The notes under the pieces were generated by a model, which was given only the letters and a program-made list of their open reading frames with translations, was not told the origin of the DNA and searched no databases. Made by a program: the position numbers and the translations under genes. From the NCBI GenBank assembly GCA_004173515.1, contig SECN01000013.1, forward strand, positions 1 through 44,929: DNA of 44,929 bases. The letters run 5' to 3'. Shown here in pieces: positions 39,396 to 44,929 of this stretch (positions are counted from its first letter, which is position 1; each line of letters opens with the position of its first letter). This DNA is from Myxococcaceae bacterium (GTDB lineage: Bacteria; Myxococcota; Myxococcia; Myxococcales; Myxococcaceae).

Positions 39396-40639
39396 CCCCG
39401 CCTCCGCCACAGCGAGCGACCCGTCATCCTTCGCAGCAGCCGCTGCTCGGCCTGCTGAAGGGCTTCGCGGTCCTCGCGTGTCACCCGCCGGCCATTCACG
39501 AAGAAGCCCCCCGGTCCCGCGTCTGTTTCAGGGTCCGGGAGCTCCGCCCACAAACGCTCCTCCTCCGGCAGCACTTCCCGAGACGCTGCTTCGCATCCGA
39601 GAGGTGGAACCAGCGCCTTCACTTCGATTCGCACCGGCTCTTGCGTGGGACGACCGGTGCTCCGGACCGGAGGCGGTGGAGACGTCCGTGAATCGTCCTG
39701 GGTAGAAGGTGGCGGAGAACGGGGCGCCTTTACTTCGGGCCTGGTTGGCCTTGGGTGATGCCGTGGATCACCTGTCAGGACCGGCGACGTGCGTTCGCGC
39801 AGGGCCCGCGGAACATCCGCTGCCGGTGCATGCGGTCTCCTGCGACGAGGCCGCGGCGGCGGGGACGGACTGGATTCGACCGGGGCGGCCAGCAGCGGCG
39901 CGTGGGAATGGGTATGGGTCACCCGGTGGCGACGCACGGTCTCTTCGGATGCGCGTGCGCGAAGGGGCTGGCTCGCTGTCTGTCTTTCGGGAACCGGGCT
40001 GGGAGGGCGCGGCACCCGGGTCCTTCGCGGCGTCGAGGCCTCCAACAAGGTGTCCCTGGCGCGAGGAACCTCCGTCGACCGTGCTTCAGGGCTTCCCAGT
40101 CTCGCTCGGGCAGGTGTGACGGATGGAACGTCCTGCTCGCGCGGTGGGGCGCGGGGCGGAGCGACTCCAGGCGATTCCGTGCTCACTTCGTGAACCGCTT
40201 CAACGGCGATGGCATCGCGGCCAGGTCCCTCGTTCGCTCCCTTGACGGCGGCCACGGTGCCACGCAGGGGCAGGGACGTCGGCGCTCCCGTCGGGGTCGA
40301 CCCAGGACGAGGAACACGGCGACGCGGTGAGACAGGGGCGCTGTTCATTGACGGAGCACGGGCCTCGACAGGCAGCATTGGAACAGACGCCATCCCCGCG
40401 GCCGCACCGCGCGGTTCCTCCCACAGCGCCGACCTGGGGCCTGACGCCTGCGAGGGGACCTTCGTCGAGCGTCCGCCCTCCCCTCCCCGCCCCGGCGTCG
40501 TCGGGCCGGGCAAGGACGGCGGCAGGGGCGGATCCACCTTGAAGTCGCCGCCTTCTCCCCGCTCCAGCGGGTGGAGCACGCGATCCAGCTCCGTGAGGAG
40601 CGCGGCCACCGCGTAGACGTCGTCTCGCGGATCGCTCAT
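39392..40639 (-). CDS. Operon B Pro/Arg-rich linker protein
   Basis: 415 residues. A short N-terminal helix (MSDPRDDVYAVAALLTELDRVL) and a C-terminal helical segment (GGFFVNGRRVTREDREALQQ) flank about 300 residues of Pro/Arg/Ser/Thr-rich low-complexity sequence that should be disordered. This looks like a tether or scaffold between two binding ends. Both ends overlap neighbouring genes by four bases, so all are translationally coupled. Confidence 0.7.
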   Translation of the reverse strand: MSDPRDDVYAVAALLTELDRVLHPLERGEGGDFKVDPPLPPSLPGPTTPGRGGEGGRSTKVPSQASGPRSALWEEPRGAAAGMASVPMLPVEARAPSMNSAPVSPRRRVPRPGSTPTGAPTSLPLRGTVAAVKGANEGPGRDAIAVEAVHEVSTESPGVAPPRAPPREQDVPSVTPARARLGSPEARSTEVPRARDTLLEASTPRRTRVPRPPSPVPERQTASQPLRARASEETVRRHRVTHTHSHAPLLAAPVESSPSPPPRPRRRRPHAPAADVPRALRERTSPVLTGDPRHHPRPTRPEVKAPRSPPPSTQDDSRTSPPPPVRSTGRPTQEPVRIEVKALVPPLGCEAASREVLPEEERLWAELPDPETDAGPGGFFVNGRRVTREDREALQQAEQRLLRRMTGRSLWRRRG

Positions 40640-42807
40640 GTCGGACCTCCCAGCCAGGTCTTCAGCACCGCCGTCGCGACCCGCAGCTCCGGATCGCGTA
40701 GCACCGTCTTCGTCACGCCGCCGTCCTGCACGGTGACGTTCACCGTCCCCGGATCCAGTTCGATGGGCAGCATCACCCCGGTGGCGAGACTCGGGCCTCC
40801 GAAGCCCTTGAAGTCGCGCCGCAGCGTCACGTCCCGCACCAGCGCGTTCGGCAGTTGCAGGTCGCGCAGGGTGATGACCACCACCTCCTCGTCATCCCCG
40901 CAGCACACCGGCGTGGGTGTCACCGTCTCCGGAGCCTCCTCCCGCGCCGCCGCGCCCGTGAGCACCGACACCGTGTCCACCTGGGCCACGCCCTGCCACC
41001 AGGTGCCTTCTTCGTCCGCCCCCCGCACCAGCAGCAGCTCACCCGGCCTCGCGACCGGAACAGGCTTCGTGGAACCCGAGGTGCTCGCCAGCGGCATTCC
41101 GTCCAGGAAAAGCCGCGTCGCGCCCACATCCACCGGCGGCAACAGCTTGAACGTCTGCCCGGGATACGGCGCGGCCACCGTCGGCGGCACCAAGCCCAGC
41201 GCATTGCCCCCCTGCCCCAACAGCAACGCCAGCCGGTTCCCCAGGGCGAGGGTCTCCTGCACGATACCGTCCGCCTGCGGGCCCGCGGCAGAGCGTCCCT
41301 CCAGCAGTTCCTGCGTGCCGAGCGACACCGCGCTCCCACTCACCGTCGCCCCCGTCATCACCAACCCGGACACGCCCGGCAGCTTCGCGTCCGTGGCGAT
41401 GGAGACATTCAGCGGCGTGATGCGCAGCCGCTTGTCCCCGGGCGTGCCGCCCTTCACCTCCCAGCCGAGCACGGTCGCCAGCGTGGGCCGGTCGCCTCCC
41501 ACGTGCGCCACGTGGCCCGTCTGCACCTTCGTCAGGTCCGCCGTCGGCGTCACCGACAACGCCGTCGCCTGCGTGGGCGTGTCCTTCACCACCGTCACCG
41601 CGCCCACCAGCGGAATCCCCGTGGACGTCCCCGCCAGGACCCGGCTCAGGCTGTCACAGAATGGCTTCAACACCTGACGCAGCAGCGGGGCCAGCGCGGC
41701 GCGGTTGCGCGCATCGAACCACCGCTGACGGAACACCCAGTGGAAGCGCAGGGACCACTCCAACGTCCGCAGCATCCGCAGCGAACCGTCCGGGTACGCG
41801 AGCCGCGCCGCCACCGCTTCGTCCATCCCCCTGCCCGCCTCCACGTCCAGCAGCGTCAGCTCCGTGGAGAGCTGCCCCGGCATCCCAGGGGAGTCCGCCC
41901 GGCGCAGCGTGACCTGGAGGTTCGCGAGCGCCGTCGTGGAGTGCGTGGCCGTGCGCGGGGGCTGGAGCGCGGTGGCGACCGTCCCGTAGTCCGTCGCCTG
42001 TCCCTGGAGCGAATCCGCCGCGCGCTGGAGCGCGTCCGTCAACGCCGCGTCCGCGCCCTGCTCCTCCACCGTGGCCTTCGCCTGGAGCAGCACGCTCCGG
42101 TCCGCCAGGCATTCATCCCTGCGGGTCGCGGCCCCCGTCGCCACCGGGTCGAAGGCGCTGGCAGGCGACGCGGTGCTCAGCCCTCCCAGCACGCTGCTCA
42201 ATGGCACCGTCTCCGCCGTCGTCGTCAACTGGCCCCGGCGCGTGGCGCGCAGGCCGGTCCACGTCTTCATCTCCGCGGCGTCGCCTTCCGCGGCGGCGCG
42301 GCGCTGGTCCGTGCTGAAGAGCCCCGCGTCGATGGCCCCCGCCACCGTGCCGCTCGCGAGCAGCGGTCCAAAGTCATACGTGGGCACGCGCACCGCCACC
42401 TCGCCGCCGTGCTTCTCGTCACGGAACGCGAACAGCGTCACGCTGCCCGCGAGCATCGACGCCCCCGTGAGGTCTCCGTCTCCATCCGTGCTGATGGTCC
42501 CCACCGCGAACTCCAGCTCCTCCACGCCCGGCAACCGCTGCTCACTCCCCGCGAGCGACGCGGCGGCGAGCCCCGGCAATCCCTTTCCTCCCGGGGCACT
42601 CGGCAGGGCCGGCGACAGCGCGAGGCCCACCGCGCGACGGCGGGCCCGCTCGATGACGCTGAAGACAGGCAACAGCGCGCACACCGTCTGCACGTGCGGC
42701 GCGTCCTGATCCGCCGCGCCGTCCACCCGGTCCAGGAAGGCGTCCAACTGCTTCCAGGCCGCCTGCCAGCCATCCAGCTCCATGCTCAGGCGCTTCACCG
42801 CGCTCAC
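40636..42807 (-). CDS. Operon B large protein of unknown function (723 residues)
   Basis: The true start is a GTG at 42807 that overlaps the previous stop (GTGA) and has an AAAGGAAG site. An open frame continues upstream to 44367 but lies out of frame over the preceding gene. The N-terminus is helical; residues about 110-330 are mixed; the C-terminal half is beta-rich with a Cys-Cys-acidic PVCCGDDEE motif and WQGVAQVDTVSVL-type strands. The pattern recalls large structural or baseplate-type proteins, but no family match can be claimed. Confidence 0.72.
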   Translation of the reverse strand: MSAVKRLSMELDGWQAAWKQLDAFLDRVDGAADQDAPHVQTVCALLPVFSVIERARRRAVGLALSPALPSAPGGKGLPGLAAASLAGSEQRLPGVEELEFAVGTISTDGDGDLTGASMLAGSVTLFAFRDEKHGGEVAVRVPTYDFGPLLASGTVAGAIDAGLFSTDQRRAAAEGDAAEMKTWTGLRATRRGQLTTTAETVPLSSVLGGLSTASPASAFDPVATGAATRRDECLADRSVLLQAKATVEEQGADAALTDALQRAADSLQGQATDYGTVATALQPPRTATHSTTALANLQVTLRRADSPGMPGQLSTELTLLDVEAGRGMDEAVAARLAYPDGSLRMLRTLEWSLRFHWVFRQRWFDARNRAALAPLLRQVLKPFCDSLSRVLAGTSTGIPLVGAVTVVKDTPTQATALSVTPTADLTKVQTGHVAHVGGDRPTLATVLGWEVKGGTPGDKRLRITPLNVSIATDAKLPGVSGLVMTGATVSGSAVSLGTQELLEGRSAAGPQADGIVQETLALGNRLALLLGQGGNALGLVPPTVAAPYPGQTFKLLPPVDVGATRLFLDGMPLASTSGSTKPVPVARPGELLLVRGADEEGTWWQGVAQVDTVSVLTGAAAREEAPETVTPTPVCCGDDEEVVVITLRDLQLPNALVRDVTLRRDFKGFGGPSLATGVMLPIELDPGTVNVTVQDGGVTKTVLRDPELRVATAVLKTWLGGPT

Positions 42808-44420
42808 GGACCGCTTCCTTTCTTGGGCGTGCCTGTCGCGTCGGGCGGGGCCGGCGTCGCCGTCACCGGAGGCGCCGGGCTGGGCGCGCGCTCCGACGGC
42901 CCAGGCCCGCCGAAGCCCATCGCCAGCGAACGTCCTCCCCTGCGCTGGGCCTGCTTCGTCGCGGCGATGCCCGCTTCGATGTTCGCGGACGTGGGCAACT
43001 GCCCCTTCGCCTGCTCCAACACCTCCACCAACGTGGAGCGTGCCCGGCGCGCACCTTCCACCAGTTCCTGGGGCGTGCGTCCCACCGCCTCCGCGAAGCC
43101 GGCCGGAGCCTTCTCCAATGCATCCACGAAGGCGTCTGCCTGTGTCTGGCTCGCGGTCTTGAGGTTGCCCCAGGCGTCCTTCACCTCGTTGCCGCTGGCC
43201 TCCAGCACCTGCACCACCTTGCTGCCCGCGAGCTGCTGCGCCGCGTCCTCCAGCGTAAGCGTCCCTTCGGCCAGCTCCATCGCCGCGGACAGGCCCAGCA
43301 TCTCCCAGAGCAGCGCGGCCTTCGCCAGGTTGGGCCCCGACGCCAGCAGGCAGACGCCCCCGACGTAGCCGCCCGGAGGCCGGTTCTTCGCCTGGAGGAA
43401 GGCCTGTTTCAGCCCCGCCACCCCTCCGCGCGTGGACACTGGCAGCGCGTACATGCCCGCGGACTTCAGCGCGTCCAGCAGGTCCACCACGGCCTGCACC
43501 GCCTGCGCGAGCTTCAGCAGCACCTGCACCTTGTCCTGCATCGCGGCGGCCAGGCTCTTGATGAGCCCCGCGAGGTTGTCCACCGACAGCAGCAGCGACT
43601 TGAGCGCCTCCGGGAGGATGAGCAGCTTCTCCAGGTCCGGGAAGAGGTCGCGCATGCGCGCGGACTTCCAGTCCGGCTTCACCGACCGGCTCCGCACCCG
43701 GCTGCGGCGCGGATCCAACGCGCCCTTGGGGTACTTCTCGAAGGCCTTCTTGAAGGCGCTGATGTTGAACAGCTTGCCCATCAGGTACAGCGCCTGCCGG
43801 AGCGCATCCAGCGACGGCGCCGCCATCACGATGAACACCGCCTGCACCGGCGCGCCGTCCGTCACCACCGGGCGCGCGTCGTCCCCCGGGTCGTCGAAGG
43901 ACGCGGTGAACCGGCCCGCCCAGCGCGAGAAGGCATCCGGCGTCACCGGCGGACGCTCCAGCGCGTACCCCGCCTTGAAGTCCTTCGGCAGGTCCGGGAT
44001 GAAGCCCGTCTCCGCGAGGTTCGTCTCCGTGGGGCCGATGCCCGGCGCGTCCGCGTAGAGGTACGCGCCCGCGTTGAGCAGGTCGTCGATGATGTCCTTG
44101 AGCAGCGCGTACGCCGCCAGGATGAGCGCCCGGAACGGATCCAGCAGCCCCAGCAGGATGGCCGCCAGCGCCTTGAGCAGCGCCTGCACGAACTGGAGCA
44201 CCGCGATGATGACCTGGAGCGGCGGCTTGACGATGCCGACCAGTTGCTCCAACCCCGGCGGCGCCACGAGCACCAATGGCCTCCACGAGGGTCCTCCGGA
44301 CGCACCCGTGCCGGTGCCGTCGCCTCCCTCGGCCTCGTCCAGCGCCTTGGCCAGCTCCGCGCAGCACAGCTCCAGCGCGCCGTGGAGCTCAGCGAAAGCG
44401 GCGTCGGGGGTGTCGGCCAC
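42804..44420 (-). CDS. Operon B helical protein with amphipathic segments (538 residues)
   Basis: Starts at a GTG at 44420. Residues about 50-125 hold long Leu/Ile/Ala-rich stretches (VIIAVLQFVQALLKALAAILLGLL) that are amphipathic or membrane-seeking. A basic patch DPRRSRVRSRSVKPDW and further Ala/Leu helices follow, ending in a Pro-rich tail. No signal peptide. It could be a membrane-inserting or tape-measure-like component; this is speculation. It overlaps both neighbours (four bases with the next gene, 32 with the 64-residue one). Confidence 0.72.
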   Translation of the reverse strand: MADTPDAAFAELHGALELCCAELAKALDEAEGGDGTGTGASGGPSWRPLVLVAPPGLEQLVGIVKPPLQVIIAVLQFVQALLKALAAILLGLLDPFRALILAAYALLKDIIDDLLNAGAYLYADAPGIGPTETNLAETGFIPDLPKDFKAGYALERPPVTPDAFSRWAGRFTASFDDPGDDARPVVTDGAPVQAVFIVMAAPSLDALRQALYLMGKLFNISAFKKAFEKYPKGALDPRRSRVRSRSVKPDWKSARMRDLFPDLEKLLILPEALKSLLLSVDNLAGLIKSLAAAMQDKVQVLLKLAQAVQAVVDLLDALKSAGMYALPVSTRGGVAGLKQAFLQAKNRPPGGYVGGVCLLASGPNLAKAALLWEMLGLSAAMELAEGTLTLEDAAQQLAGSKVVQVLEASGNEVKDAWGNLKTASQTQADAFVDALEKAPAGFAEAVGRTPQELVEGARRARSTLVEVLEQAKGQLPTSANIEAGIAATKQAQRRGGRSLAMGFGGPGPSERAPSPAPPVTATPAPPDATGTPKKGSGP

Positions 44421-44583
44421 GCGCGTCCTCCCGGGTGTGTTGCTCCAACTCCAGCATCTTCTCCAGCCGCTCGGCGTCCTGCGCCACGCCCACCGCCGCC
44501 GCCTGGAGCAGCAGCGCCTTCACCTCCTCCAGTCGCTCGCGCAGCACCGTCGCATCCAGCGGACTCCAGCCGGGCTCCTTCAT
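44389..44583 (-). CDS. Small coiled-coil protein of operon B
   Basis: 64 residues, ATG at 44583, four bases after the stop of the previous gene with GGTGGGG upstream. LRERLEEVKALLLQAAAVG and AERLEKMLELEQHTRED form a heptad-like helix, and the tail is Arg-rich. It overlaps the next gene by 32 bases. Function unknown; probably a helical partner. Confidence 0.6.
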   Translation of the reverse strand: MKEPGWSPLDATVLRERLEEVKALLLQAAAVGVAQDAERLEKMLELEQHTREDARGRHPRRRFR

Positions 44584-44587
44584 CGCG

Positions 44588-44929
44588 TCACCCCACCGGC
44601 ATGCGCTTGACGAAGCCGAAGTAGGACCAGTCCAGCATCGGCGTCATCGCGGCCCACACGTCCAGCAGCGGCCCGTACGCGGCCACCGTCATCGGGTTCA
44701 CCGCCTTGAGGATCTGCGCCAGCATCGTGAAGTGGATGGCCAGCCCGTCGCCCAGCACCATCGGCGACACGGCGGAGATGCCTCCCACCTGGCACATGCC
44801 CAGCATGGTGTTGATGGACACGTTGCCCATCAGCGCGTCGATGGAGATGGCGTTGAGCGACGGCCCCGGCATGTCCGGCATCGTCGCGGCGATCTTCACC
44901 GCCTTGCCCGCGGCGATCTGCGCGTTGCC
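44588..44929 (-). CDS. Operon B protein, C-terminal part (runs off right edge)
   Basis: The last 113 residues of a longer protein are visible. They are Met/Leu/Gly-rich with hydrophobic helices (SINTMLGMCQVGGISAVSPMVLGDGLAIHF, AYGPLLDVWAAMTPML). The frame is open to the window edge, so the start and any upstream genes lie outside. No family can be named from this fragment. Confidence 0.65.
   Translation of the reverse strand, partial: GNAQIAAGKAVKIAATMPDMPGPSLNAISIDALMGNVSINTMLGMCQVGGISAVSPMVLGDGLAIHFTMLAQILKAVNPMTVAAYGPLLDVWAAMTPMLDWSYFGFVKRMPVG

Noticed and set aside
42808..44367. Upstream extension of the 723-residue operon B gene
   Set aside because: It overlaps the 538-residue gene in another frame and lacks a ribosome site; the GTG at 42807 overlapping the previous stop is the natural start.

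Overview
The window is about 70% GC, with codon third positions almost all G or C. It is rich in lipoproteins, LysR regulators and large proteins of unknown function. This gene content points to a myxobacterium of the Myxococcus/Corallococcus/Pyxidicoccus group, an inference from composition and content because no rRNA or marker gene is present. I saw no tRNA, rRNA, CRISPR array, insertion sequence or prophage integrase. No gene-free stretch exceeds 300 bases.

Left part (1-7475): a partial VTT/DedA-type membrane protein, a GAF-domain protein, and a possible three-gene run of an exported protein, a monohaem lipoprotein and an 829-residue protein ending in a strong hairpin. These are followed on the minus strand by the remnant of a phospholipase D gene, an Fe-type superoxide dismutase and a flavin reductase.

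Operon A (7634-20879, plus strand) is the first focus. Its first gene joins an AAA+ ATPase of the type found in extracellular contractile injection system (eCIS) loci to a C-terminal domain resembling DUF4255/Afp16, the tail-terminator family. Next comes a 2659-residue protein with a disordered N-terminus, long helical stretches, annexin-like GxGTD repeats, a hydrophobic pair, a PD-(D/E)XK-like nuclease motif and a C-terminal HExxH motif. Then follow a zinc-ribbon protein, an unknown protein and a HEAT/formylglycine-enzyme-like protein. No tube, sheath or baseplate gene is in view.

Middle (20948-28417): three LysR regulators sit divergently from two short-chain dehydrogenases and a RidA-family protein. 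Between them are small lipoproteins and a TerB-like protein. One lipoprotein has a strong hairpin covering its ribosome binding site.

Right-middle (28471-38309): secreted or toxin-like proteins. These are a PI-PLC/beta-gamma-crystallin gene broken by a one-base frameshift, an alpha/beta hydrolase, a thiaminase I-like lipoprotein, a 944-residue protein ending in a CE-clan (Ulp1/YopJ-like) cysteine protease signature, a lipoprotein with about 28 Asp-Ala-Gly hexapeptides, and an FG-GAP propeller protein.

Operon B (38414-44929, minus strand, running off the right edge) has at least seven genes, most joined by 4-base stop/start overlaps, and no protein I can assign to a family. Its compactness and its position 17.5 kb from operon A suggest, but do not show, that it belongs to the same or a related machine.
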